A stretch of 64,000 nt of DNA. It comes from Liolophura sinensis (lineage: Eukaryota > Mollusca > Polyplacophora > Chitonida > Chitonidae). The notes below the pieces were generated by a model. The model had not been told where the DNA came from and did not search any database. It saw only the letters and a list, made by a program, of their open reading frames with translations. Positions 10,339 to 22,994 of this stretch are shown in pieces (position 1 is the stretch's first letter; each line of letters starts with the position of its first letter). The stretch covers positions 28,868,330 to 28,932,329 of the forward strand of contig NC_088302.1 in assembly GCF_032854445.1 (NCBI RefSeq), given 5' to 3'. The position numbers and the translations under genes were made by a program.

Positions 10339-12429
10339 CATATCATCTGCATGGCACAATCTTTGGATCGAACTATTACACGATTTCCAGCTTGTCAAAA
10401 TAAATTATTTAGTCGTGCGTTAATGAGTTTCTTATGCTGGCTGATTTTTTGACCGTGATGTTGGCGATCTTTGCCTGATCCGCGTGTTTGGCAGGGACAT
10501 GAATCTCTCGGTTCTGCGTGTTCCGCGTGGGCACCATGGTGCGCGGTTTTAATACAGCCGTGTCATCTGCGAACGCTTCTTCAGCGGTTTTGTTAAAACA
10601 GTAAGATCGTTAAGGTGGCGACGTAGATGGCTGCTGTCAGCCACTGTTATTTTCTTCAAAACAATTGCAAAGAACTGAAAAACAAAAAGGTTTAATTTAT
10701 GTTACGACCCAAACTGTCTGTATTATAAAGAGATGGCTTGTTCGAAATACACGACAGTTTAGCCGCACAAAAAAGTAACCAAAACCAGCAGATTTTATTT
10801 TACAACAGTTTATTTGCTTTAACAAGAACAGATAATAAGACTTATACAAATACTAAAGTATTTAAGTTTAACAAGAAAGGATAGCAGTATCTATACAAAT
10901 ACTAAAGTACTTACGGTGTCAAGTCCAAACGGACGCATATATTCCACAATATATACCACACAGGCATAAATGCTCAGAGGCAAATTCACAAGAGGGAAAA
11001 TCCACAGTATAACTGAGTGTATGACGAAATATACACAAAATTCCACAGACAGGGTCCGTGTACTAATAAGCACTGTGTACGCAAGAGCACGAATGAAACA
11101 TACAAGTTCAGACTGAACAAGTGCTCGGTGGAGATATGATATACTCCAGGACTGAACTCAGCGTATGTAAACAGTGGCAAGCTAAATTTAGAAACTGACG
11201 GCAGTCGTGCACATAATATTTAGGAGAACTGGATGTTAGCAATTTTTAATACGCAGTGTTGATATTCACAACGCGGTGCGGCTCCAGCGAGACAACCGTC
11301 TAAGGTACTAACCTGTTGTCGAATAAACATCCAAACCATGCTCTTTCTTCCTACACTGACTCAAAGTTTTGAGTAAAGGTTAATACTTTTACTCAAAATC
11401 ACATACTGTAGTTATACGCTGATGCTGACTAATGCAGAGGGTTAACTGGAGTTTGACATGCTCGTAAAAGTCACGTTCTGTGCATTTCTGTATTTTGCAA
11501 TAATTTTGGTTTGTATTTCATTCCTTTTTTTACCTTTGTTTAATCGACCGTAACCAAAGACTGAATATAAACACTCTCACCGAGTTAAAGATGACGTTTC
11601 CATATAAATGCCCCGGATTGACAATAAAGTTCATCATAGTTTTAGTTCATCATCTTGAGCACAACCCACAACATAGTTCCGTAAATAAAACAGATGTTAT
11701 GTGTTTTTAGGCTTGAGAATCTGTTAGTACATTTTAATTGTCAGAATGACTCCTAAATTTATTCCCAAGGGAATCTGGTTTTCAAAATGCTCATTTGAAA
11801 TTTGGTCGTCGTTCCCAGTATTATCGCAAACCTGACATGGATTGGGTCATATGAATTTAATGTGCAGCTGTGACATTACCTATCTAACATTTCAAGAAAA
11901 CGAGCCGTGTATCAATTATTAAAGAATAGCAAAGTTATGAAAACAAGTTAATGCACGTAAAATGAAAATCTCAAATAACTGAACCTGTAAATAGAAGGAA
12001 GATGAATATTTTGAAAAGGATTATGGATCAAAACACGAATTTTTTTCTGGGCACAATTGTAACCGAATGACACAACCCTTTATATATTGTTTTAACAATG
12101 GAAATGACCATCCGTAATTCATGTCTAATCTGTACAGGAGTATACTAAACTTATTTAGGCCTGTTTGTCTGTCTAAACCATTGTCTTTCAATATGTTGTT
12201 TGACTATCCTATTTGATCTCCCCATTGTGTTTGACATTGACATACACTGTATCACATGTAAGCCACAAAAGGATGTTCCAAATCGATAATTCACTCCTGG
12301 GAGATTCCACTTAATGTTCTTTTAATGATCATTTCTTACCATCCATCGGATTTCTTGATTATTTCATATGTGCTTCACGGAAGCAGTTTTTACTATTGAT
12401 TTCATTGATGCTTTCCCGTTTTTCCCCAG
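10339..12429. other. Region upstream of gene 1, first exon(s) not found
   Basis: The 5' exon or exons of gene 1 probably lie here or further left, but no start-codon exon with a phase-0 donor could be supported. Short minus frames at 10891-11180 have no recognisable domain. No repeat family from the window is evident. Confidence 0.4.
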
Positions 12430-15346
12430 ATATGGTCGACTAAGGACGAATCACCAGAGGATGACGATTGTGCCATGTCACCCGTGACGGAACATACAAT
12501 TGTTCGTGGCGAACACGCCCAGAATCCACCCAGCACGCTCAAACAGAAGCTAAAACGATCCAAGAAGGAACTCAAATCACGTTGGGCTTTTGCATTCTTC
12601 AGCTTCTGGTGCGTTGTGAAATCTTCACTGAATGGCAACGGTACGTGGCAGTTATCCCCCCTGAACTGACAACGTCTTACGCGTCTTCCACATTTCTAAA
12701 GTAATATAAGCTTAGTGCTGCAGACTAAAATGCCTGTTTTTTTGTTTCAGTTTTTATGGTCGCTACATTAGTTCTGACGATGGCGTTTCCGCTGAGCATG
12801 CTGGCAATAGGTAAGATATATTATAGGATAATGGCATTTAGGCTGAAAAAAGAATGTTGTGTAAAAAGAATAGAAAACAAATATTTATCAGCCGAAAGCT
12901 GATAAATATATTTAAATATATTTTTTTCACATATTTAAAGTGTTCAACACAGCTTAGGCCTATAATAGGCTACAGATTCCCTGTCTTGTGGTTAAAGCTC
13001 TCCATTCCCATACTGGCTATATTCCATGGACACCGAATGTTTAGTGAAAGCTGTATAACCGATATTTTAAAAACAATTTCCCAGGTATCTTAAAATCATT
13101 TTCAAATAGGTCAAATATTTGTTGGTCATGCATTTCTAATGTCTCAAAATCTTTTCCAGTTGTATAAAATTCTTTTTAGCATATCTTGAAAAACAATTAC
13201 GGCGAGCATGTAAGTAAAAAATCGACATATATCAGACATTACATGGTATTGTAGACATTATAGTTGTGACTTCCTGAGAGGCAGTAAGGGAGACACATGG
13301 CTCTCCGAAGTGTGACTGATGTTTTAGCGACGCTTTAATCGTCGCTGAGTGAACATCCATGATTTTAACACAAGTAACCTGGCGAATCACTTTTACATAT
13401 GATACTATAGAATTTGAAATATATTTTGTGATATGTGCAGGACCAACTTAATTCAATGGAGCGCGCCGTGGTCTAGTTGCGTTTGCCTTTCGATCTATAT
13501 GACACACGAAGTGTGAGTTGGAATCCGACTCTAGATATGTATTTTGTGGATTCATCCGCTTTGATTGGCTGTAGGGTCTAGATGAGAGTAAGTGGTTGAC
13601 GAAGTTCGTGTTTCTGTGTGTGCAAGTTAACATTAATTGAGGACCAGGTGTCTTCCACCATTATGATGTTCATATCTGTACGTCATTTGTGGGAAGGTTC
13701 GACAGTAACAGTAATTCTAGGTGAATCATATACAATTAAACGAATTTTAGATATGTTAACTCAAGAAAAATCTGAGATGTATTGGCCTATTTCCGGTATC
13801 TGCAAAAACTTTTCAAGGTATCCATATTAAATTCTGAAATGCGGGAATAGGCTTTCCAGAAATGTCTTAGTATTTTCTCTTTTCTTGTTTTATTTATTTA
13901 TTTATTTATTTGATTGGTGTTTTTACGCCGTACTCAAGAATATTTCACTTATACGACTGTGGCCAGCATTATGGTGGGTGGAAAGCGGGCAGAGCCCCGG
14001 GGGAAACCCACGACCATCCGCAGGTTGTTGACAGACCTTCCCACGTACGGCCGGAGAGGAAGCCAGCTTTTCTTGTTTTAAGATATGTGTTAAGAGAATG
14101 TAGAATATAATTTTATGCGCCGATTGTACAGATAATCCACTTTTAAGAAGATTTATGAAAGAATGAAATAATGAAATAAGAATGAAACATTATTCTGTGA
14201 CGAAATTCTCAATGTCTAGAACAGGTGGGCACGTTGTCAGTACAATGTGAATGGGATGTATTTCCTGTCCGGGGTTTTCTAATGATGGCGTTGAATCATA
14301 GTATTTACATTCGGTGTAGGCATAAACGCCTTGGAGTATATAAGTTTGACCCGGCAGTCATTGTTCTCAACCAGTGTTGATTACGGGCACATGGATAACA
14401 GATGATACACCTTTCATATCCGAGGCTGGCTTTCACAAAATTTTGCAAATCAGTTGTCTGTCTTTTTGTTTCCAAAAGCGACATTTGTTCTTATACATAG
14501 TGCAAGACAACGTGATTTGCACAAAACACTCGATATCTCATTTGCGGATAGTTTTTGCTCTCGTTAAAACAAATTCTGCATAAATTTTCGCCTTTCGTCC
14601 TCTTCGCATTTCGCGTAAATTAGATTTCTTTTGTCGTTGTGTGTTTCTTTCTAGGGCAAAACTGACAAAGCAATAAGAAATATTAGATCATAGTTTGTAT
14701 TTTTCAGATATTGCGAAGATTAGCTATAAATGTTGCATTCTGCTGGAAATTATACACTGATTTGTTTTTTGTTGAAGACTGTTTCTTGTGTTGAAGATGA
14801 AAAGGTCGTATTCCTGTGGAATGTTGAATCTGACGCCATGTTTGTTTCTGTTTTGTAGGAATCATTTACCTTTACGACTGCCCAGCTGAAGTCTACATTC
14901 CTATTTTTACACTTGGATGGGGTCTCATCGCAGCCATCAAAATATTTCTCAGCCTTCGAGTGCAGTATATTGTGGTTCGATCACGCAAACAGGACCAGCC
15001 TCAAGGACGAGGGACATTGACGCGATTCTCCAGCCTTTTCCGAGACATCGAGACGCGGGAATTGAACCATATTTTGAGTGCAGCTGTCTTCGCAGCCTCG
15101 GTCGGTCTGGGATACATGACCTACAAAACTTACGGCAAGTGGACTCCTCAGAAAGAGGATCCCAACTACTGCAATCCAAACTTTTACAGTTTTGCCTTCT
15201 GTACAACCACTGTGATATTGGGTCTGGAATTTATCGTAGCTTTTCTGATATACCCGTTCACCGGGGCAATCGTGTACAGTTATCTTACCGTTTACGATGA
15301 CATTAGTGACATTCTACCGGCTAGAGACCCAACGGAATATGTATAA
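12430..15346 (+). CDS. TMEM272-like four-pass membrane protein (gene 1), three exons, 5' incomplete
   Basis: Exons are 12430-12640, 12751-12810 and 14859-15346. Acceptors are CAG, CAG and TAG; donors are GTACGT and GTAAGA; the stop is TAA. The joined frame gives 252 residues from the first exon shown, or 237 from the Met at 12475. The exon is open upstream of that Met as far as the acceptor, so earlier exons are likely.

The N-terminal part is acidic (ESPEDDD) then basic (KQKLKRSKKELKSR) and probably cytosolic. Four hydrophobic segments follow: about residues 72-95, 102-123, the LSAAVFAASVGLGYM region, and FCTTTVILGLEFIVAFLIY. A YLYDCP motif separates segments 1 and 2, and a W-x-P...YCNP...YSFAF loop precedes segment 4. 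These features match TMEM272-like proteins, whose function is poorly known. The tail ends TEYV.

The paralogue at 38710-41548 has identical exon phases. Intron 2 (2,048 bp) contains two SINEs. Confidence 0.87.
13455..13720 (+). mobile_element. SINE-B copy in the second intron of gene 1
   Basis: A tRNA-like start (GTGGTCTAGTTG, with B-box-like GAATCCGACTC) is followed by a body containing TCTTCCACCA and ATCTGTACGTCA. The same landmarks recur in the same order at 29611-29902, and in reverse at about 45975-46045. This defines a second SINE family. This copy lacks the AAAT tail. Confidence 0.7.
13886..14068 (-). mobile_element. SINE-A, head-truncated, in the second intron of gene 1
   Basis: Reverse orientation. 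A (TTTA)n tail at 13886-13910 is followed by the 3' segment and central block. The copy stops at GAGAGGAAGCCAGC with no tRNA-like head. It is antisense to gene 1. Confidence 0.92.
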
Positions 15347-15804
15347 CACAGTCCAGATTCTTCCCTGTGTCTTTTAACATCCATCCTGTATCTATGCTGT
15401 CTGTTTTAATAATCCCTGAAGTTCCAACTGTCTTCAGTGTCCAGCATGAAGTAAATCGTCACAACGGAAATAGGCAGTATATTAAAATCTTCCCAGATAT
15501 GTGTGGTATACCATACATGTGTTACTGTCAGGTTTTTTTAAGTTGCTAGTGTAGGTCCGTTTCCGGTGTCCCGTGTGTCTTGAAGACTGAGTGACTTTTA
15601 TTCTTTATCAAGAAAACCCTGCCAGCCAAGGTTTACCTTTTTTTTTTTTTTATCTTAGAGGATTCAACCAAACCTCTCACAGTTTTAACCGTTCTTTTGG
15701 TGATATTATTTGTGTTTTGTGTTCAGGGATAGATTAGCCCTGTAGGGGTTTTCTTCCCACGAAGTCGTTCATTCATTTAGCAACAAAACTATCTTTCTAA
15801 GGAG

Positions 15805-15940
15805 AATAAATGAAGATGAAATGCTTTAAAAATATCGTTACATTGTCTTTGTGGAAGTCTGTGCGTGTGAATAAAATATGTTTTTTACGCACCTCAGTGT
15901 AATAGTTTCTGTGTATTTTTACACTGTAACAGGCAATAAA
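15805..15940 (+). terminator. Candidate polyadenylation signals of gene 1
   Basis: Three AATAAA hexamers lie at 15805-15810, 15870-15875 and 15935-15940, within about 0.6 kb of the gene 1 stop codon. Which one is used cannot be told from sequence alone. GT/T-rich sequence follows the second. Confidence 0.55.
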
Positions 15941-16589
15941 ATTGTTCGATCCATATCTCTAGAACTACTGGATGGGATTTAATCAAATTTGGGTTAAAGG
16001 TTATTGACAGTGACCTTAAGAACTGACCAACGTTTTGGTGTAGCTATTGGCTCTTTCGTCTTTCCGTTGATATTTGTTATAGGAAGCAATATCATTTTCC
16101 AGAGCTAAAGAACTAATCTTCACCATTTTTGATTTAAACCTTAATGAAACGGCTTTTAAAGAGCTGGTCGAATTTTGGATCATACATGTCAGCCCGCTTT
16201 CCCGTTGGTCGAAAATTTTGATATTGTGACTGACTATAATCTTGCCCGTGGTTGTTCCTACTGGGCCAAACAAATAATATGCCTTGAAGCTAATCACGTG
16301 GGCCTTAGGGACTGATTAACGTTAAGGGTATGTCCGTCTTCTGGTTTCTGCGTTTATTGCCGTAATAACAATAAAGCAGACTAAAATATGGAATGATAGC
16401 CCATTAGATGAGGAACAATTAAATGTGACTTCGAACTTTTGAATTACACAGACCTTCAGAAAAGTTCGCCTTTTTGGAATGGGAGGGAAATATTTTGATT
16501 CCAAAACATTTCTTTCAATTGTTGCCATACAATGCAAAATACATTGTGTTTTTTGACCGGCATGTATGTATAGTGCTTAAAGACTCCAA
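15941..16589. other. Non-coding stretch
   Basis: Contains two similar motifs (CCTTAAGAACTGACCAACGTT near 16012 and CCTTAGGGACTGATTAACGTT near 16302) that could be remnants of a repeat. Overlapping short frames show no domain. Confidence 0.4.
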
Positions 16590-17108
16590 CTACTTTTCTT
16601 ATACTGGCGTAGCGCCGTTGGAGCCTCGGCTTACAATGTTAATTTCATACTCAACGAAGGTCTAGGCCGATTGTCTTTGTTATCGAACAAGTCTCTCGTA
16701 CAAATAAAAGACACCAATACAAAGACCTCCTTTCCTCAACCACCACACCGCCATCATATATGCGTGCTCGATTTAGAATAGATTTATTATACCCATGAAG
16801 GCTTCCACGGTATACGCTCCTCGGCGAATACCGCCATGTTGAGCGGCTAAGCGCATGTCCAGCTTCATAGTGGAGCAGTGGGAAAATGGCGGCATTCGTC
16901 GAGGAGATGTATACCATGGAAGCCTTCAGGGCGATAATAAATCTATGCTAAACTGAGTTTAAAAGCAGGCCTTTAGGTTGGTGTCTTTTATTTGCGCGAG
17001 ACTTGTTTGCAAGATAACAAAGAAAATCGACATGGACCGTCGTTGAGTAAGAAATTAATAGTATAAGGGTCGAGACTTCAACGACGCTAGATCAGTAGAA
17101 GAGAAGGA
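16590..17108. mobile_element. Foldback (MITE-like) element 2
   Basis: A long imperfect palindrome of about 520 bp with arms near 250 bp. Left-arm blocks are TTGAGCCTCGG-type sequence at 16617, ATTTCATACTCAACGAAGG, ACAAATAAAAGACACCAA, ATAGATTTATTAT and GAAGGCTTCCACGGTATAC. They reappear in reverse complement and reverse order up to about 17105. The centre lies near 16850. The 88-codon minus frame at 16651-16917 is a by-product of the palindrome. There is no transposase, so a non-autonomous DNA element is the likely identity. Confidence 0.85.
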
Positions 17109-19524
17109 GTTGAATTCTTTCGGGGCTGATGTAGGTATATCTGAATTGACGACATAACCGAAACCTCAGTGTTATAGCTTGTAGGGGATTTATAGTAAGA
17201 ATACTCGAACTGTGGATGTGAACGTTTTTGTCCTGATGGCGAATATGCCCTAACATGTTCATCAGTTGTCTTTCCTCGTCGTTTGAAACCATGTAGCAGT
17301 GTAATAACGAGGGTAAACCACGTGACAGAGAAACTCTTCTGCCGCCATCATTGTTTTCCATAAGAATATATCTGACGTAAGAACTGCTCAATATGTAGCT
17401 TTTAAACATAATGGTTTTTGTTCGTACAGTAGTGGAAAGACGCGATTTCTATGGTATACAATGTACTCAGATATGACATCGACGCTCACTGCAACCAGAA
17501 GCTTTGGATATGTTCTGTAACGATATTGTTATACAACTGACTTAGACACACAAATTATGGGGGAAAATCTGAATTTATAAATAGGCAAATTTTTATACGC
17601 ATATTTTATATTGTATTATATCACACTGTATATAATACAATATATTGTATTCAATATCCATTCAGTTTAAATTCCGACAGATTATGTTTAGTTTTTTACG
17701 TTTACATTTATATATTTATTTGATTGACGTTTAACGACTACACCTAGGTCTATGGGTGCATGAAACCAGAGGAAAACGTCCACGTCGGGGTTTGAACCAA
17801 TGAACTCCTTGACCATAGCCTGTGCTTATAAATCGTAGTTGACCCGTGGTAAATATATAGGTATCGAGCAACATTATACTTTACCTTGTGACAAATAACG
17901 GTTTTGTTTGTCTGTAATTTTAGCCAAAATTAATAACACTTAAATGTTTGTGCAATGTAATTAAGACATACAGTATAATTAAGACGTACAGCATGGGGAG
18001 AAAAAACAGAGCGGCGTCGACAGTGTGATAGGTGGCAAATGGTCAGCAAATTACATGCCCTCTAGCACCATGCCTTAATCAGAATTAGGTGAAAAAATGA
18101 TGTGATGTTAATTTCAATTTATTAGACGTCACTGGTCTAGAATTACTCAAAATGCTGTTTTGTCATCACCACACATAACAACATACAGTCATAATGGAAG
18201 CCTGTTTGAATGGTAAACCCATTTCGTTGAACTTAACCGTCACAATTTTAATACTTTTGGCAAATTACTCAACGTGTGAGGAGATGACGTGCACATTACG
18301 TACTGTAGATTAATTACCAGTACTTGAGCTAGAAGCGTAAGAGAGTACAGTAATGTGTGACCTATTTAGAATAGGGTACGAGGACACATGTACTTACTTC
18401 ACCACTGATGATTAAAGCTGATTAATGTGCATTGCGTCCGTGATATAAGATTTAAATTGATTCTCAGAACTAAGACTGTTTCCTCTGTATGCTCTCATCA
18501 ATAATTATTCTCATTAACCAATAATCCTGAGGGACGTCATATAAGCGAAATAGCTTTGAATACGATGTTAAATTCGAATTCAGTCAATAAATTAACAGAT
18601 ATAATGAGATTTAGTGTCGAGGTGTATAACAGTTGACGTCAGTATCTTTACACGTGAAAATTAGTTGTGGGCTTATCTGAACCAGCTCGAGCCATCGTTG
18701 ACCTTCACATGTTGTAGAGGACGCTACTTAGTCACTCTCATTTACTCCTCTTTCGCTGTAAAAATCTGCGAATGACTACCAAATATTGTCTTAATCTGAT
18801 AACCAAGGACGTAAAATTCCAAATGTACTTTCCAGTGAACAGTGTCTGGCCCCATCGTTTATTATGTCTCTTAACCCGGGACTATGGGCGGTTATATTCA
18901 TCGTATTGAACTAGATCGCCACATTGGAGATATGAACAGTTGCAATCAAGGCGCAATATATATTGGTTATATTGGTCCATTTTGGTTGACGGCTGGTTTA
19001 CGAATGTTTGTTTGGACGCATAGATTCATTATGCTTCTCACTGGATTGATTAGGATTTCACGTTCATGCTCCAGATTATTCCAATAATAGCCCACAGAAA
19101 ACCACAGCACATTGTCAGGTACTTGACAAACGTCCTGACTTAGAGTCGTAGCCAGTGCAACAGCAACATACATGATTGTTAAGACAATCACATCGTCTCC
19201 AGAACATACCATTTGGCAAGTTGACATGCGCTAGATCTAATAGAAACAGTTGTTAGAATGATTTTGAGCTCAAGAGTCTCTTGCACATTGAAAGAAATGG
19301 TATCATGAGTCATCAGACTCATTTTGCGAAAATGTTACTATTTTTTGTGGTCAAAATATTGTGCCGAGACATCACTTGTGTCTATTCCTGGTCTCCAATG
19401 TCGATTGTGTCTTTTTCTGATCTGCACAAAGCTCCAACAACATTCTACCTTTTAGAAAGTAACCACACCACATCTTGTTGTTTGTCTTAACCCGTTCTCT
19501 AATTTAGAGCAAAAACAAGGAATT
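17109..19524. other. Non-coding stretch with a weak membrane-like open frame
   Basis: Mostly unrecognised AT-rich sequence. A possible decayed tRNA-like B-box (GGGGTTTGAACC) is near 17790. Two overlapping minus-strand frames near 18970-19227 encode short hydrophobic stretches (see findings). No other support. Confidence 0.4.
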
Positions 19525-19986
19525 AGGTACCTGGGATTCGTATTAATGTCATCGCCAACTTCAATTGGAAACTCACAGCTCATGACACTTCAGACATGTG
19601 TGATTGTTTAATATGCTCAATATTGACAGCATATTATTTTTAGACCAGTTACCTCGTCTAATTAACTGCAGCTAGCATCACTGCATTTGTTTACATCTGC
19701 AATCCCGCTTCAGCCAAGGTGATAGCAGACTTGTAATTTGTTGCTTTTTAAGCATTTGCATGAACAGTTAAAAACCTGACTGAAGTAAAATGACAAGAGG
19801 CCGGATTTCATCGGTTACGTGTGACAATTTACCAACTGTATCACCCTGTCGTCGTTGCTCTGGTATTACCCTCTTCGCTGTAGTCTCTATATTTCAGAGT
19901 TTCCCATTCATGTGATAACAGGTATTACTGGCTTTGTTCAAACCTTTCATTTGATACTAATGGACATGGGAGTCGATCGTTGGAGA

Positions 19987-20320
19987 GTGAGTGAGTGAGT
20001 GCTTGGGGTTTAACGTTTTCATTTTCGTCAGATGACGACGAAGGAATCTTTTAGGGTGCATGTTCGTGTAATGTGCCTCCTTGTAGCAGGACGGATTTCC
20101 ACCGCTCTTTTATTTAGTGCTGCTACACTAAGACGACTTACCAAAGGCAAGTAAGCTGCCCCGCCCGAGCCATTATATTGATACGGGTCAACCAGTCGTT
20201 GCATTATCCCCTTCATGCTGAACGCCAAGCGAGGAAGTTACAACTTCCCCTTTTAAAGTCTTAGGTGTGACCCGATCAAGGATTGATCCTGGATCTACCG
20301 GTCCCGAAGCATACGCTCTA
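19987..20320 (-). mobile_element. SINE-C insertion with 13-bp target-site duplication
   Basis: The element begins with a GAGTGAGTGAGTG run and GGGGTTTAACG, continues with TGCCTCCTTGTAGCAGGACG, and ends with a decayed reverse-oriented tRNA-like head (GGTGTGACCCGATCAAGG, GCATACGCTCTA). It is flanked by identical CGATCGTTGGAGA at 19974-19986 and 20321-20333. Copy B of the host repeat lacks the insertion at the matching place, near 23430. I recognise the type as a common mollusc SINE from memory only. Confidence 0.92.
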
Positions 20321-20402
20321 CGATCGTTGGAGAATGTGTTATCTCCATGGATATGCGATGTAGTAGTTATCAACTACTATTCCATGCTATTCAGTTTCAA
20401 AC

Positions 20403-20621
20403 CCAGGAGCCTCTCACCAATGTGGTTGCTGTGAGTTCAATTCCAGTCCATGCTGGCTTCCTCTTCGACCGTACGTGGGAAAGTCTGTCAGCAACCTGCG
20501 GATGGTCGTTGGTTTCCGCCGGGCTTTGCCCGGTTTCCTCCCACCATAATGCTGGCCGCTGTGGTATAAGTAAAATATTCTTGAGTACGGCGTAAAACAC
20601 CAATCAAATAAATGAATAAAT
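20403..20621 (+). mobile_element. SINE-A insertion with 14-bp target-site duplication
   Basis: A 5'-truncated SINE-A starting within the tRNA-related region (CCAGGAGCCTCTCACCAATG) and ending in an AAAT-type tail. It is flanked by ATTCAGTTTCAAAC (20389-20402) and ATTCAGTATCAAAC (20622-20635). Copy B has the uninterrupted GTTCAGTTTCAAACAAAATT near 23484, an empty site. Confidence 0.95.
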
Positions 20622-21255
20622 ATTCAGTATCAAACAAAATTGTTGAAAACTGATACTCTGAAAACTGATAGACCAGTAAAAGTTTCTAACATCTCTTTGT
20701 AGTTTCTTCCGGAATTCTTATTACTATACATAATGGACTTTATTTGTGCTCGTTTGAATAGAAAAAATTCGTGTCACTCGAAACTGAGACACTCTTACCC
20801 TAACAGAATCTCAGCGCATTGCCTAAAGACACCTCATTCGTGATATTCATTCTGGATGGTTTCTTTGAAGAATGGCCATGAGAAAGCATTTCCATCTTTA
20901 GGCCCTTCTTATTCCAAGGAGAAAACGTGGTAGTAATCGCCCTTCCTTCTGTCATTAATGAAGGCATGGAAAGGGCAGAAACTACTTGGCGACATATCAA
21001 GGCTGTCTATGATTCTGAAACGTTTTGTTTATACATAATTCAGCAAACGTCAAGACATTCTATGTTTAGGATGCAAAGCATACTTACTACAAAGGAGGGG
21101 TTGACTTGTGTTTTATCATACACTTTCGCCGAGTAAAGCAGATGTAGTGTTAAATGTTGAAATAGAAAATAGCACTTGTAGAGACCATAACCTTTTCTGC
21201 CTATGCGTCTTTCTAACTACCTTTGGAATAGCTGTCAATATCCCAAGGTGGCCAT

Positions 21256-21264
21256 TATAAATAG
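21256..21264 (+). promoter_or_regulatory. TATA-box-like site in repeat copy A
   Basis: TATAAATAG, conserved at the equivalent position in copy B (24092-24100) despite divergence around it. No coding sequence follows. It could be the promoter of the repeat itself or chance. Confidence 0.35.
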
Positions 21265-21350
21265 AGTTCCGTCTCGGTGCATATTCATTGGACCTTACAG
21301 TCAGAGCTACAAAGAACGTAAATTTGAAATGGAAGCATCTTCCCAAATTT

Positions 21351-21578
21351 ATTCAGTGACATGCGGGTGTAATCCGCCGGAACTGACCAAAACTCCTCCG
21401 CCGCCATCAATCCTCCGCGCTGTTATCGCGTGACAAAATACTTCCGGCTCAAGTACCACCCTACATCGATCAATCAAGCATACCGGATGGTTTGTGGAAC
21501 TGCCTAAACAAGTGAACTGGTGCATAGAACTGAGTTGTGAGAAACTAAATCTCAGCTGTTTACCCAGAGGACGTTAAG

Positions 21579-21579
<1 letters not shown>
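21351..21579. other. Short spacer
   Basis: Nothing recognised between copy A and the (TA)n tract. Confidence 0.5.

Positions 21580-21635
<56 letters not shown>
21580..21635. repeat. (TA)n microsatellite
   Basis: About 27 uninterrupted TA units. Confidence 0.98.
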
Positions 21636-21638
<3 letters not shown>

Positions 21639-22994
21639 AATTATTTGTATTGTTTTGTATATTATTACCAGTTGTATTATTTGTCTATTTGTTCAAATAT
21701 ATGTATTGAACTTCTTCAAGCGTCTTCGTGTTTCTTTGTTTGATCTTATGTAAGCCTGTCGCTTATCTGAGAGTTAAACAAGCCAGTTGTTTTTCATATT
21801 TCCTCTTGTGGTACCCTTACACGGGTATAAACATTATTTACATAAGCCTTTTATTTTCACGACATTACGAGGACGTATGTACTTTTACATTTCAGAAAAA
21901 ATAAACTGACAAAAAGGATACAAAGGTCTGTGAGACAGTCGATACATTGTTTTGTTAATGCACGAAAACCGTGGATACGTATCTGAAAGGTATTGCGGAC
22001 GCAGTGTTGGGTAATCCGGCTGTAGTCAGATTCCGGCTGTGAATACGAATTGGTGATGTAATCATCGACTTTACACGCAAGTTTAATATCGTAAAAATGG
22101 CGGGTCCACATTGACCTTAATGCTCTGTCTGAAAGATGATTCTTTCCTTGTCTATAAGCAACCTAAATTATTAAATACTGCGTATCACACGTATATTTTT
22201 CTGGTTACGGTTAGCAATCTTCTGGTAAACTTTAAGCTCATATGACTTTGTAGAATATAAAAAGATCCGACGACACGTTTAGACGAAAGTACTTTTCTTG
22301 AAAAAATGAAAACAAATAAAAGGATAAGCCCTTATCAGGAGAGACAGTCATTAGGGTCAGACTGAATATTATATACACGTGTTCAATCATTTGACAGCTG
22401 TGTTATGTTAAAGAATAATAGTGTCTTTCAAGCAACCATGTTATTATATTAGAATGACTTACAATGTCAAAATTGAAATTATCTCTGTCGTCATAACAAA
22501 GAACAGATTGTTAAAACCACTCCTTAGTTAGATTGTACCATTCATAAATACAGTGTTGTCTTAGTAAATTGTTAGATGTAACTGAGGTACTGTTAAGTAT
22601 GGCGATCTTTGTCACTGTCGTCATAAAATGATATCAGGAAGGGATCACACGGGATATTGTTCTTTTTTTCGCACGTTCTCCCAGGCAAAAACAAGGATTG
22701 TGGCAGTTCTGTGCAAACAAACAGGCTCCCTATAAAAGGCGAATTTGACAATCCAATTCTCTATTCAAGTAAATTTGAAATCGTTGCTCAGAATTTCAAG
22801 GCTAGAATGACCTATTCATACTATGTCACATTTTAGGGCTAAATTCCGCGTTCATGGTTAAGCCAATTTTATGTCTGTAGTTCCCCATTATTTTCACGGC
22901 GATATTTTACAGAATAATTGGCGTGCATTCAACTTCCACACCGTCTACACTTTGCCTGGCGAGTTTGGCGTCTCCAATTTTCCATTCACATCAC
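21636..22994. other. Spacer between direct repeat copies A and B
   Basis: No coding sequence recognised. A strong TATA-type sequence (TATAAAAGGC, 22731-22740) is present with no obvious gene after it. AGGCAAAAACAAGGATT near 22683 resembles GAGCAAAAACAAGGAATT near 19507, so the duplication may reach further left than I could align. Confidence 0.4.

Larger units (their letters stand above)
19525..21350 (+). repeat. Diverged direct repeat, copy A (carries two SINEs)
   Basis: This matches copy B (22995-24190) over its length once two SINEs are removed. Shared blocks include GACAAGAGGCCGGATTTCA, TAGTTTCTTCCGGAAT, GAATCTCAGCGCATTGCC, ATTCATTCTGGATGGTTTC, CCTTCCTTCTGTCATTAATG and GCCATTATAAATAGA. 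Shorter matches at 30328 and 60368 show that part of it belongs to a dispersed family. Overlapping open frames differ between copies by in-frame stops, so coding function is unlikely. Confidence 0.85.

Noticed and set aside
12402-12704. Frames at 12402-12638 (minus) and 12468-12704 (plus)
   Set aside because: They overlap gene 1's first recognised exon in the wrong frame or strand.
14917-15300. 127-codon plus frame and 85-codon minus frame over gene 1's last exon
   Set aside because: Both are shadows of the real frame, which alone has matched splice phases and transmembrane segments shared with gene 2.
16651-16917. 88-codon minus frame
   Set aside because: It lies within the arms of the foldback palindrome.
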